64,000 bases of DNA, taken from positions 2,387,975 through 2,451,974 of the forward strand of contig NZ_CP047942.1 of NCBI RefSeq assembly GCF_014279835.1. The letters are read 5' to 3'. The notes under the pieces are model-generated. The model saw only the letters and a list, made by a program, of their open reading frames with translations, made no database searches and was not told the origin of the DNA. Below are positions 24,315 to 33,711 of the stretch, piece after piece (the stretch's first letter is position 1; the number at the start of each line of letters is the position of its first letter). The translations under genes were made by a program, and so were the position numbers. The DNA comes from Synechococcus sp. MVIR-18-1. Lineage in GTDB: Bacteria > Cyanobacteriota > Cyanobacteriia > PCC-6307 > Cyanobiaceae.

Positions 24315-26456
24315 ATGAGCGGCGTCATGCTTCCCGGGAATCTCTACATCAATCGGGAGCTCAGCTGGATCGCTTTCAACAGGCGCGTTCTAGCTCAAGC
24401 ACTCGACCAAAGAACGCAGTTGTTGGAACAGGCCAAATTCAGCGCCATTTTCAGCAACAATCTCGATGAGTTTTTCATGGTGCGCGTGGCGTCCTTGAAG
24501 TCTCAGGTTGAGGCCGGCATCGACAAACAGAGTGAAGACGGGCGAACCCCTCGGGAGCAGCTCCATGAGATTCGCAACCAGCTCTCAGAGCTGCTGGAAG
24601 CCCAGCAGAAGCACTACCTCAACCACCTCCGCGTGGGCCTTGAAGACTATGGAGTGTTTCTGTTCAATTACGAACAACTAAACAACGCCCAAAGGCACTG
24701 GGTAGACAACTTCTTTCAAACGGCGATTTTTCCGGTCTTAACGCCCCTAGCGGTGGATCCTGCCCATCCCTTTCCCTTCGTTAGCAATCTCAGCCTCAAC
24801 GTGGCCGCCCTGATCCACGACCCAGAGTCGGGCCAACGCCAACTGGCTCGCGTGAAGGTTCCCCAGAAGATCCTTCCTCGCTTTGTCTCGATTCCGATTG
24901 AGCTGAGCGGCCCTGATGCCAAACCGTTGCATACGGCAGTGCCTCTTGAACAGGTGATTGCCTTCAATCTCAGCCTGCTCTTTCCAGGAATGAGCATCGA
25001 AGGCCATTACTTTTTCCGGGTCACCAGGGATGCAGACCTGGAGCTACGAGACCTTGAAGCCGACGATCTCATGATCGCGATCGAACAAGGCCTGAGAAAG
25101 CGACGGATGGGGGGGGAAGTGGTCCGCCTAGAGGTTGCTGGCGACACACCGCAAGACGTCATTGAGATGTTGATGGACGGCATGTCTGTTGTTGAAGAAG
25201 ACCTCTACAGAGTGAATGGACCTCTGGGCCTCGATGATCTCTTCGGCTTAATGGGCCTGCCGCTGCCTTACCTCAAAGACGCCACCCATTCAGGTCAAAC
25301 TCCCGCCGTCCTCAGCCGCGCTCAGAGAGGCATGTTGGAAGACGGCTCGATCAAGGAAGAGGAGTTCGAAAGCATTTTCTCAGTCGTGCGTCGCCGCGAT
25401 GTTCTCCTCCATCACCCTTACGACTTGTTTTCCACATCGGTAGAGGAATTCATCAATCAAGCAGCAGACGATCCCCTCGTCATGGGGATCAAGATGACCC
25501 TCTACCGCACGTCCAAAGATTCCCCGATCATCGCAGCACTCATCCGTGCAGCAGAAAATGGAAAGCAGGTGATGGCCCTGGTAGAGCTCAAAGCCCGCTT
25601 CGACGAAGACAACAATATTCAATGGGCCAAGCATCTTGAGCGCTCAGGTGTGCATGTGGTTTATGGCGTGATTGGCCTCAAAACACATACCAAGATTGTT
25701 CTGGTCGTTCGCAAAGAGAAAGAACGCCTGCGCAGCTACGTCCATATCGGAACTGGCAACTACAACTCCAAAACCTCTCGTCTTTACACCGATATAGGCC
25801 TGCTTTCAGCACGACCAGAACTCGGCCAAGACCTTGTGGAGTTGTTTAACTACCTAACCGGTTTCTCCAAACAACAAAGCTTCCGCAAACTACTTGTTGC
25901 TCCTGTCTCCTTAAGAAAGGGAATGGAGCAATTGATTCGGCGTGAAATCGAACATGCCCAACAAGGACGTGGTGGATCGATCAAAGCAAAAATGAATTCT
26001 CTGGTGGATCCCGGAATCATTGCTCTTTTGTATGAAGCATCTCAAGCCGGAGTCACGATCCAATTAATCATCAGAGGGATGTGCAGCCTCTACCCCCGCC
26101 TTGAAGGCATTAGCGACAACATCAAAGTGGTAAGCATCATTGGCCGCTTCTTAGAGCATTCGCGCATCTTTTGGTTTAACAACGGCGGCGAAGCGGAGGT
26201 ATTCATCGGAAGCGCCGACTTAATGCCACGCAATCTTGACCGACGCGTCGAAGCGGTTGTGCCCATTGAAGAACCAGAGCTAAGAGCACAGCTCGAGCGC
26301 CTACTTGAGCGCTACTTAAGCGACAACAGAGGGGCATGGGACATGCAGCCTGACGGATCTTTCATTCAGCGGAATCCCGAAGGAGAAGAGCGCAACTCCC
26401 AATTGCAGTTAATCGATGACTGGAAAGGAAGCGCCCTACTTCAACCAAATCGGTAA
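24315..26456 (+). CDS. ppk1: Polyphosphate kinase 1
   Basis: It makes polyphosphate from ATP reversibly. It is 713 aa from ATG 24315 (MSGVMLPGNLYINRELSW); the frame is open to a TTG at 24288. The N domain shows the INRELSWIAFNRRVL and SNNLDEFFMVRVA motifs. The autophosphorylated His is His458 in LKTHTKIVLVVRKE, followed by YVHIGTGNYN and the second PLD-like motif IGSADLMPRNLDRRVE. The sigma factor gene follows after 170 bp, in which I saw no hairpin. Confidence 0.96.
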   Translation: MSGVMLPGNLYINRELSWIAFNRRVLAQALDQRTQLLEQAKFSAIFSNNLDEFFMVRVASLKSQVEAGIDKQSEDGRTPREQLHEIRNQLSELLEAQQKHYLNHLRVGLEDYGVFLFNYEQLNNAQRHWVDNFFQTAIFPVLTPLAVDPAHPFPFVSNLSLNVAALIHDPESGQRQLARVKVPQKILPRFVSIPIELSGPDAKPLHTAVPLEQVIAFNLSLLFPGMSIEGHYFFRVTRDADLELRDLEADDLMIAIEQGLRKRRMGGEVVRLEVAGDTPQDVIEMLMDGMSVVEEDLYRVNGPLGLDDLFGLMGLPLPYLKDATHSGQTPAVLSRAQRGMLEDGSIKEEEFESIFSVVRRRDVLLHHPYDLFSTSVEEFINQAADDPLVMGIKMTLYRTSKDSPIIAALIRAAENGKQVMALVELKARFDEDNNIQWAKHLERSGVHVVYGVIGLKTHTKIVLVVRKEKERLRSYVHIGTGNYNSKTSRLYTDIGLLSARPELGQDLVELFNYLTGFSKQQSFRKLLVAPVSLRKGMEQLIRREIEHAQQGRGGSIKAKMNSLVDPGIIALLYEASQAGVTIQLIIRGMCSLYPRLEGISDNIKVVSIIGRFLEHSRIFWFNNGGEAEVFIGSADLMPRNLDRRVEAVVPIEEPELRAQLERLLERYLSDNRGAWDMQPDGSFIQRNPEGEERNSQLQLIDDWKGSALLQPNR

Positions 26457-26626
26457 CCATTTACAAATTCAAATGAAAGCCAAAAAAGAAAAAACTCCGC
26501 ATTTTTGTAGCGATTGACACTCTTGACGACTTAAATCGCCGAGTTCCAGAAAGGTTTCATAATTGCATTCATAACTTTTTCAGGTAGGTGCTATGTTTCG
26601 CCCAAATTCGTCAGGAGACCAGGGTG

Positions 26627-27649
26627 ATGGGGATCCCTCTGGAGTCCAAAGAAGCTGCCCCTAAAGGCACTTCTAAGGAACCTTTATTGCCAGCGGCTAG
26701 TCGTCGCAGTGCAGCCAATCGCTCAAGTGGCACAACTTCGAGCAAAGGAAATCGCTCAAGTGGGCGCTTAGCCACAGATTCAATTGGTCATTACTTAAGC
26801 AGTATTGGTCGTGTTCCGCTCCTAACAGCTGCTGAAGAAATTGAGCTTGCACACCATGTGCAAGCCATGAAAGAACTGCTTGACATTCAAGAAGAAGACC
26901 GCACACCTAAGCAACGCCATCGCATCCGGATGGGGAAGAGGGCACGCGATCGGATGATGGCTGCCAACCTCAGGTTGGTGGTGAGTGTCGCCAAGAAATA
27001 CCAAAACCAAGGCCTCGAACTGCTCGACCTCGTTCAGGAAGGAGCCATCGGCCTTGAGCGTGCTGTCGACAAATTTGACCCAGCCATGGGCTACAAGTTT
27101 TCGACTTACGCCTACTGGTGGATTCGTCAAGGCATGACACGGGCGATCGATAACAGTGCGCGCACGATCCGCCTGCCGATTCACATCAGTGAAAAGCTGT
27201 CGAAAATGCGCAAGATCACCCGGGAGCTCTCCCATCGTTTCGGGCGTCAACCGAACCGCTTGGAGTTGGCCCATGCCATGGGCATTGAACCGAGAGATCT
27301 AGAAGAGCTCATCGCTCAAAGTGCTCCCTGTGCCTCCCTGGATGCTCACGCCCGTGGCGAAGAAGATCGCAGCACCCTTGGAGAACTGATCCCAGATCCA
27401 AACGGCGATGAGCCGATGGAAGGCATGGATCGCAGCATTCAGAAGGAGCATCTGGGCGGCTGGCTCTCCCAGCTCAATGAACGCGAACAAAAAATCCTGC
27501 GTTTACGGTTTGGCCTTGGTGGGGAAGAGCCGCTCACCCTTGCCGAAATTGGTCGTCAAATCAATGTGTCGCGCGAACGGGTACGCCAACTCGAATCCAA
27601 AGCCATTTTGAAATTGCGCACGATGACCAATCATCAGCAGGCTGCCTGA
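26627..27649 (+). CDS. Group 2 RNA polymerase sigma factor (RpoD-like)
   Basis: A 340-aa sigma-70 factor. It has region 1.2 (DSIGHYLSSIGRVPLLT), region 2 with the -10 recognition helix (KFSTYAYWWIRQGMTRAI), region 3, and region 4.2 helix-turn-helix (TLAEIGRQINVSRERVRQLE). It lacks a long region 1.1 and is shorter than the primary sigma factor. It is therefore one of the non-essential group 2 factors of cyanobacteria (SigB-SigE type), used in stress, light or nitrogen responses. ATG 26627 was chosen over GTG 26588 because of the upstream AGGAGA. The N-terminus is Ser/Lys-rich and probably disordered. Confidence 0.92.
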   Translation: MGIPLESKEAAPKGTSKEPLLPAASRRSAANRSSGTTSSKGNRSSGRLATDSIGHYLSSIGRVPLLTAAEEIELAHHVQAMKELLDIQEEDRTPKQRHRIRMGKRARDRMMAANLRLVVSVAKKYQNQGLELLDLVQEGAIGLERAVDKFDPAMGYKFSTYAYWWIRQGMTRAIDNSARTIRLPIHISEKLSKMRKITRELSHRFGRQPNRLELAHAMGIEPRDLEELIAQSAPCASLDAHARGEEDRSTLGELIPDPNGDEPMEGMDRSIQKEHLGGWLSQLNEREQKILRLRFGLGGEEPLTLAEIGRQINVSRERVRQLESKAILKLRTMTNHQQAA

Positions 27650-27656
27650 GTCGTCC

Positions 27657-28304
27657 TTGCCTCTGCCATCTCTGTTGCTCATCGCCCTCTGGATGGCTGG
27701 TGTTCTCGGCAGCGCTCTGGCCTGCCGTCAACGCTGGCCCAACCAACGCGAGTTGAGTCGAAAAATTGTCCATATCGGCACCGGCCCGGTTTTGCCGCTC
27801 GCCTGGATTCTTCAGGTGCCTGCCTCCATCGCGGTTCCTTGTGCTGTGGTGGTCACCCTGATCGCCTTCATCAATCACCGCTGGACCTTGCTACCCGCAG
27901 TGGAAGATGTGGGCCGAAACAGTTACGGGACCGTTGCCTATGGCTTCGCGATCTGTTTGCTTCTGATCCTGTTTTGGGCTGACAATCCAGCTGCTGCCTG
28001 TGCTGGAGTGCTAGTGATGGCCTTCGGGGATGGCCTGGCAGGTCTGATTGGACGCGCCGTTCGTTCCCCCAACTGGACGCTCTTAGACCAGCGCAAGTCC
28101 ATCGTCGGCACAACGACGATGGCCATCACCAGTGCTGTGGTGTTGCTCGCTTTAGTGCTGATCACCCAAAGTCAACTCACCCCACTGCGGCTCTTAGCGG
28201 TCTGCACGTTGGCAGTGGGACTCGAACAACTGAGCCTCTGGGGCATCGACAACCTGACCGTGCCCCTTGGAGTGGCCTTGAGTTGGACCTGGATGACGGC
28301 CTGA
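27657..28304 (+). CDS. CTP-dependent phytol/dolichol-kinase-like membrane protein
   Basis: A 215-aa protein with about six membrane segments and the family motifs ELSRKIVHIGTG, VMAFGDGLAGLIGR, KSIVGTTTM and SLWGIDNLTVPLG. These place it with the phytol kinases (VTE5/VTE6) and dolichol kinases, which phosphorylate prenyl alcohols using CTP. In a cyanobacterium it would recycle phytol from chlorophyll into tocopherol or chlorophyll. The start is a TTG only 7 bp after the sigma factor stop; no nearby ATG keeps the first helix. Confidence 0.8.
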   Translation: MPLPSLLLIALWMAGVLGSALACRQRWPNQRELSRKIVHIGTGPVLPLAWILQVPASIAVPCAVVVTLIAFINHRWTLLPAVEDVGRNSYGTVAYGFAICLLLILFWADNPAAACAGVLVMAFGDGLAGLIGRAVRSPNWTLLDQRKSIVGTTTMAITSAVVLLALVLITQSQLTPLRLLAVCTLAVGLEQLSLWGIDNLTVPLGVALSWTWMTA

Positions 28305-28325
28305 TCAAATCCACAAGAGCGGCGC

Positions 28326-29384
28326 CTAGCTGAACCTTGCCCGAGCGACAGAAGCAGCGAGCTCTCCAAGCAATTCACCAGTGGTTTCAAGACTGATGCA
28401 TGCATCAGTCACACTCTGCCCATACGTCAGAGAGCTCCTGTCTGCAGACAACTTTTGATTGCCTTCTACAAGGTGGCTTTCAATCATGACTCCCATGACA
28501 TGGTCCGACTTCTGGTCCACCTGAGAGGCAACTGCTCTTAACACCTCGCTCTGACGGCGAAAGTCTTTGCTCGAATTGGCATGGCTGCAGTCCACCATCA
28601 AGCGATCCGGCAGCCCAGCACCCGTGAGCTCGGCAGCTGACTCCTGAATCGCCTCCACGTGGTAATTCGTTCCACGATTGCCACCACGCAAAACCAAGTG
28701 CCCATTTGGGTTTCCAGAGGTGCTAACGATCGAGGCATGACCCTCACGATTGATGCCCAGGAAATGATGGGGCTTAGCTGCAGCCTGCATTGCATTGATC
28801 GCAATCGTGGCACTGCCATCGGTGCTGTTTTTGTAGCCAATGGGCATCGACAAGCCTGAAGCCATTTCACGATGGGTCTGGCTTTCAGTGGTGCGTGCAC
28901 CAATCGCTGTCCAGCTGATGAGATCCGCAATGTATTGAGGAACAACAGGATCCAACAGCTCCGTTGCTGTAGGCATTCCTTCTTGAGCCAAATCAAGCAG
29001 CAGCGAACGGGCCATCCGCAGCCCCGTATTGATGTCGTAAGAGCCATCGAGATGGGGATCGTTAATCAACCCCTTCCATCCCACGGTGGTACGAGGTTTT
29101 TCGAAATACACCCGCATCACAATCTCCAGCTCAGCGGCATGTCTCTCCCGCAAAGGCGCCAAGCGACGGGCGTAGTCGCGAGCCGCATCCACGTCATGCA
29201 CAGAACAGGGACCAACGATCACCAACAGCCGTCGGTCCAAGCCACTCAGGATGGCTTGAATGCGGCTGCGAGCCGTCACCACTGTCTCTAAAGCCGTTGG
29301 ATCAATTGGCAGATCGCGATGCAACAGAGCCGGAGGGATCAGTGGTCGGGTGTCCACCACATGGAGATCGTGGGTGGTGGTCAT
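28326..29384 (-). CDS. 3-deoxy-7-phosphoheptulonate (DAHP) synthase, class I
   Basis: This first enzyme of the shikimate pathway joins phosphoenolpyruvate and erythrose 4-phosphate. It is 352 aa, the AroF/G/H length. Motifs are LLVIVGPCSVHD, VMRVYFEKPRTTVGWKGLINDP, GARTTESQTHREMASGLSMPIGYKNST and DCSHANSSKDFRRQ. Which aromatic amino acid inhibits it cannot be told. It converges with the kinase-like gene at its 3' end (21 bp) and is divergent from acnB (114 bp). Confidence 0.95.
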   Translation of the reverse strand: MTTTHDLHVVDTRPLIPPALLHRDLPIDPTALETVVTARSRIQAILSGLDRRLLVIVGPCSVHDVDAARDYARRLAPLRERHAAELEIVMRVYFEKPRTTVGWKGLINDPHLDGSYDINTGLRMARSLLLDLAQEGMPTATELLDPVVPQYIADLISWTAIGARTTESQTHREMASGLSMPIGYKNSTDGSATIAINAMQAAAKPHHFLGINREGHASIVSTSGNPNGHLVLRGGNRGTNYHVEAIQESAAELTGAGLPDRLMVDCSHANSSKDFRRQSEVLRAVASQVDQKSDHVMGVMIESHLVEGNQKLSADRSSLTYGQSVTDACISLETTGELLGELAASVARARFS

Positions 29385-29498
29385 GCCTTGGCCTGAAATT
29401 CAGTTCAGATTACGCAAGTCGATCCACCCCAACAAACAACAGAGTGGAACGCTGACCAACAACAATGGTGTGTATCGCTGTCTGCGCCGCCAAAACCG

Positions 29499-32081
29499 AT
29501 GCTGAGCTCCTATCGCGAGAACGCCGAGGAACGGGGAAACCAGGGCATCCCACCGCTCCCTCTTGATGCCGCTCAGACCAAGGCCCTCACCGAACTTCTT
29601 CAACAACCACCAGCAGGGGAAGATCAAACCTTGCTGCACCTGCTGAGCGAACGCATTCCACCCGGCGTCGATGAAGCGGCCTATGTCAAAGCAACCTGGT
29701 TAAGTGCCGTCGCCCAAGGCAAAGCCTCCAGCCCATTGGTGGCCCCTTTGGAGGCGGTGCAACTGCTCGGCACCATGGTGGGTGGATACAACGTTGCCGC
29801 ACTGATCGAACTGCTGAAGCATCCGAACGAGACACTTGCGAGCTGTGCCGTTCAAGGTCTGAGCCGCACCCTCCTGGTTTACGACGCTTTCAATGACGTC
29901 ATGGAGCTGGCAGCGAGCAACCGTTACGCCCAACAGGTGGTGGACAGCTGGGCCGCAGCGGAATGGTTTACCCGGCGAGATGAGCTCGCCAAAGAGATCA
30001 CCGTGTCTGTGTTCAAGGTGGACGGCGAAACCAACACGGACGACCTCTCACCAGCCACCCACGCGACCACACGTCCAGACATCCCATTACACGCCCTGGC
30101 GATGTTGGAAACCCGTGATCCCGAGGGACTCAACACCATCGAAACCCTCAAGAAAAAAGGTCATCCCGTGGCCTATGTGGGTGATGTAGTTGGCACCGGA
30201 AGCTCTCGAAAAAGCGCCATCAACTCCGTGCTTTGGCACACCGGCAATGACATCCCCCATGTTCCCAACAAGCGCGCCGGCGGGGTGATTATTGGCGGCA
30301 AGATTGCCCCCATCTTTTTCAACACAGCAGAAGATTCAGGCGCCTTACCGATTGAGTGTGATGTCAGCGATCTGAACACCGGTGATGTGATCACGATTCG
30401 CCCTTACGCCGGCACGATCGAACGCGATGGCACGGTGATCAGCCGTTTTGAACTCAAGCCGAGCACGATCAGCGACGAAGTTCGTGCTGGCGGTCGCATC
30501 CCACTCATGATTGGCCGCGCTCTCACCGACAAGGTGCGCAGCCAACTTGGACTCGCCCCTTCTGAAACCTTCATCCGGCCTAGCGCTCCTGCCGATACCG
30601 GAAAAGGCTTCACCTTGGCTCAAAAGATGGTGGGCAAAGCCTGCGGTCTTCCAGGCGTCCGTCCCGGCACAAGCTGTGAACCGCTGATGACCACCGTTGG
30701 CAGTCAAGACACCACCGGACCCATGACCCGGGACGAAATGAAGGAGTTGGCCTGCCTTGGCTTTTCCGCTGATTTGGTGATGCAGAGCTTCTGCCACACC
30801 GCCGCTTACCCCAAACCAGTGGACCTGCAGACCCAGAAAGACTTACCTGATTTCTTTGCCCAACGCGGCGGTGTCGCCCTTCGCCCCGGTGACGGCATCA
30901 TCCACAGCTGGCTTAATCGCATGCTTTTGCCCGACACCGTGGGCACAGGGGGTGACAGCCACACCCGTTTCCCGCTCGGTATTTCTTTTCCAGGAGGTTC
31001 CGGGGTTGTGGCCTTTGCTGCCGCAATCGGTGCCATGCCGCTCGACATGCCCGAATCGGTCTTGGTCCGGTTCAGCGGCTCTCTTCAGTCGGGGGTCACA
31101 CTCCGCGATGTGGTGAATGCGATCCCCTGGGTGGCGATCCAAAAGGGTCTGCTCACCGTGGAGAAATCCAACAAGAAAAATGTCTTCAATGGCCGGATCA
31201 TGGAAATTGAAGGATTGCCAGATCTCAAGCTGGAGCAAGCCTTCGAGCTCACAGACGCCACGGCAGAACGCTCTTGCGCAGGCTGCACCATCAAATTGTC
31301 CGAGGCCACAGTGAGTGAATATCTGAGCAGCAATGTGGCGCTGCTCAAAAACATGATTGCGCGCGGCTACAGCGATGCCCGCACCCTGGCGCGACGGATC
31401 AAGGTGATGGAGGACTGGCTGGCCAACCCCCAACTCCTTCAGGCGGATGACGACGCTCAATACGCCGAAGTGATTGAGATCAATCTCGATGAGCTCACCG
31501 AACCCGTCCTCGCCTGCCCGAACGATCCCGACAACGTGAAACTGCTCAGCGAAGTGGCTGGCGAAGCCGTTCAAGAGGTCTTCATCGGCTCTTGCATGAC
31601 CAACATCGGCCACTACCGCGCCGCGGCCAAAGTTCTCGAAGAGGCCGGCGACATCGCCGCCAGGCTCTGGGTTTGCCCGCCCACACGCATGGACGAGGAC
31701 ATGCTCAAGCAAGAGGGCTACTACGCCACGTTTGAAGCGGCCGGCAGCCGCATGGAAATGCCTGGCTGCTCGCTCTGCATGGGCAATCAAGCCCGGGTGG
31801 ATGACAACACCACCGTGTTCTCCACGAGCACCCGCAACTTCAACAACCGGCTTGGCAAAGGAGCACAGGTTTTCCTCGGCAGCGCCGAATTAGCCGCTGT
31901 TTGCGCCCTGCTCGGGCGCATTCCCACACCCGATGAGTACCAAAGGATCGCCGCTGAAAAGATCGACCCACTCTCCGCAGAGCTCTACCGCTATCTCAAC
32001 TTCGACCAGATCGATAACTTTGTGGAACAAGGTCGGGTGCTGAGCGCTTCGGAACAAGCGGAGGTCATGGCCGGCGCCTAG
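29499..32081 (+). CDS. acnB: Aconitate hydratase B
   Basis: It interconverts citrate and isocitrate (and 2-methylisocitrate in some bacteria) using a [4Fe-4S] cluster. It is 860 aa. The order is that of AcnB: N-terminal HEAT-like domain (about 1-160), swivelling domain ([16 protein letters not shown] near 230), then the catalytic domains. The cluster cysteines sit in [12 protein letters not shown] and in [11 protein letters not shown]. In cyanobacteria it feeds 2-oxoglutarate to ammonium assimilation. A long antisense frame inside it is a codon shadow. Confidence 0.96.
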   Translation: MLSSYRENAEERGNQGIPPLPLDAAQTKALTELLQQPPAGEDQTLLHLLSERIPPGVDEAAYVKATWLSAVAQGKASSPLVAPLEAVQLLGTMVGGYNVAALIELLKHPNETLASCAVQGLSRTLLVYDAFNDVMELAASNRYAQQVVDSWAAAEWFTRRDELAKEITVSVFKVDGETNTDDLSPATHATTRPDIPLHALAMLETRDPEGLNTIETLKKKGHPVAYVGDVVGTGSSRKSAINSVLWHTGNDIPHVPNKRAGGVIIGGKIAPIFFNTAEDSGALPIECDVSDLNTGDVITIRPYAGTIERDGTVISRFELKPSTISDEVRAGGRIPLMIGRALTDKVRSQLGLAPSETFIRPSAPADTGKGFTLAQKMVGKACGLPGVRPGTSCEPLMTTVGSQDTTGPMTRDEMKELACLGFSADLVMQSFCHTAAYPKPVDLQTQKDLPDFFAQRGGVALRPGDGIIHSWLNRMLLPDTVGTGGDSHTRFPLGISFPGGSGVVAFAAAIGAMPLDMPESVLVRFSGSLQSGVTLRDVVNAIPWVAIQKGLLTVEKSNKKNVFNGRIMEIEGLPDLKLEQAFELTDATAERSCAGCTIKLSEATVSEYLSSNVALLKNMIARGYSDARTLARRIKVMEDWLANPQLLQADDDAQYAEVIEINLDELTEPVLACPNDPDNVKLLSEVAGEAVQEVFIGSCMTNIGHYRAAAKVLEEAGDIAARLWVCPPTRMDEDMLKQEGYYATFEAAGSRMEMPGCSLCMGNQARVDDNTTVFSTSTRNFNNRLGKGAQVFLGSAELAAVCALLGRIPTPDEYQRIAAEKIDPLSAELYRYLNFDQIDNFVEQGRVLSASEQAEVMAGA

Positions 32082-32100
32082 ACGGCGTCTGCTTAAAGCC

Positions 32101-33510
32101 ATGACTGCAGCTAGCGACCTAAAAGAAAAACAAGATCCATCCGGTTCGAGTCGGAGCATTCGCCGGCTGCTGGAACGCCGCTGGCTGGTGGTTGTGCTCG
32201 CCTTGATGTTCACGGGCCTTGGCGCAGCCCTCACCGGGGTGTTGTTCAAGGTGGGCATCAAAGTTTTAGGTGCCTGGCGCCTGGAACTGCTGGCAGACCT
32301 TCCTGCTTGGGCCGTTCTGCCTTGCTTAGGCGCAACAGGTGGTTTGGTGTCTGGATTGCTGGTTTCTCGGCTGGCACCATCAGCAGGTGGATCCGGAATC
32401 ACCCACATCATGGGATTCCTGAACCATCGGGCCGTCCCGATGGGTCTCAAGGTGGGCTTGGTCAAATTGGTTGCCGGAATCGTCGCCATCGGCAGTGGCT
32501 TCCCCCTCGGACCGGAAGGTCCCGCCGTTCAGATGGGGGGATCGGTGGCCTGGCAACTTGCGCGTTGGCTAAGAGCACCTGCGGCATTCCGTCGCGTGAT
32601 CGTCGCAGCGGGCGGTGGAGCAGGGATTGCGGCCGTATTTCACGCTCCGATAGGCGGTTTTTTTTACGCCATTGAGGAATTACTGCACTCCGTAAGACCA
32701 GTCGTAATGCTGCTGGTGATCGTCACCACCTTTTTGGCGGATGCCTGGGCGGATGTGTTGGGGTTAGCGGGTTTAAGCACAGGTGGTAGCGGGCTGAACA
32801 CTGGCCTTGGCTTTCAGCTGGAGAAGGAATACGAACCACTGGTGAGTTTTTTACCCATCGATCTGGGATACCTGATCGGACTGGGCGTTGTTGTGGGTGT
32901 CTTGGCCGAGCTGTATTGCCGCTATGTCATCGCCATGCAGAAACAAGGGCATCGTTGGTTCGGTGACCGCCTCGTTCTGCGCATGGTGATCAGCGGAGCA
33001 CTTCTAGGGGGGGTGTATTCATGTCTCCCCTCCGAATTTCACAACCTCCAAGGATTACAAGACCTCATCGGTGATGGGAAAGCTGATATTCCAATGGCGC
33101 TCGGCACCTTTGTGGTGCTGTTTTTCAGTACGGGATTAGCAGCAGCGTCTGGTGCACCTGGAGGCTTGTTTTTCCCAATGCTCACCCTGGGCGGTGCCAT
33201 CGGCCTCGCCTGTGGGATTTGGGTGGAAGCACTCACTGGCCACGTGCCCAGCACCTATGTCTTTGCGGGGATGGGAGCCTTCGTAGCCAGTTGTTCACGC
33301 ACGCCGATTACGGCCATGTTTTTAGCCTTCGCTCTAACCAAGGATTTGTTGGTTCTAAAACCAATTCTGGTGGCCTGTTTGGCGAGTTTTCTGATCGCAC
33401 GCCTGTTTGATCACCGCTCGATCTACGAGAGACAAATGGAGCTCGAATTTCTAGAGGAAGATCACCTCCAAGCCGAAATTGAACGACGAAGAGGCATTCA
33501 GCATGAATGA
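32101..33510 (+). CDS. ClC-family chloride channel/antiporter
   Basis: A 469-aa membrane protein. The ClC ion-path motifs are present: AGGSGIT (the GSGIP site), GFPLGPEGPAVQMGG (GxEGP with the gating Glu) and GAPGGLFFPML (GxFxP). FHAPIGGFFYAIEEL carries the conserved Glu of the helix that in CLC-ec1 passes protons, so an H+/Cl- exchanger is more likely than a plain channel. No C-terminal CBS domains follow. It begins 19 bp after acnB. Confidence 0.9.
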   Translation: MTAASDLKEKQDPSGSSRSIRRLLERRWLVVVLALMFTGLGAALTGVLFKVGIKVLGAWRLELLADLPAWAVLPCLGATGGLVSGLLVSRLAPSAGGSGITHIMGFLNHRAVPMGLKVGLVKLVAGIVAIGSGFPLGPEGPAVQMGGSVAWQLARWLRAPAAFRRVIVAAGGGAGIAAVFHAPIGGFFYAIEELLHSVRPVVMLLVIVTTFLADAWADVLGLAGLSTGGSGLNTGLGFQLEKEYEPLVSFLPIDLGYLIGLGVVVGVLAELYCRYVIAMQKQGHRWFGDRLVLRMVISGALLGGVYSCLPSEFHNLQGLQDLIGDGKADIPMALGTFVVLFFSTGLAAASGAPGGLFFPMLTLGGAIGLACGIWVEALTGHVPSTYVFAGMGAFVASCSRTPITAMFLAFALTKDLLVLKPILVACLASFLIARLFDHRSIYERQMELEFLEEDHLQAEIERRRGIQHE

Positions 33511-33711
33511 GCTGGCTCGACGCGGCGGCAACAACTGACCCCAAACACAGCAATCCTCGATAGCTGAAATGGCCATAGCAAGGGATCAGGGATCCATCGC
33601 GTTGCCTGCTCCGTTGATCCTGCAGGATGAAACCGTGATGCACGGGCTCTGCTGAACCGCGAAACCCTCCTGTTTGAACCTGCTGTAGCCGAGGTAGGTG
33701 CACTGAAAACA

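Noticed and set aside
30843..31790. 315-codon minus-strand frame inside acnB
   Set aside because: It is the antisense shadow of a strongly conserved aconitase domain, is rich in His/Ala/Gly as expected for such shadows, and has no recognisable motif.
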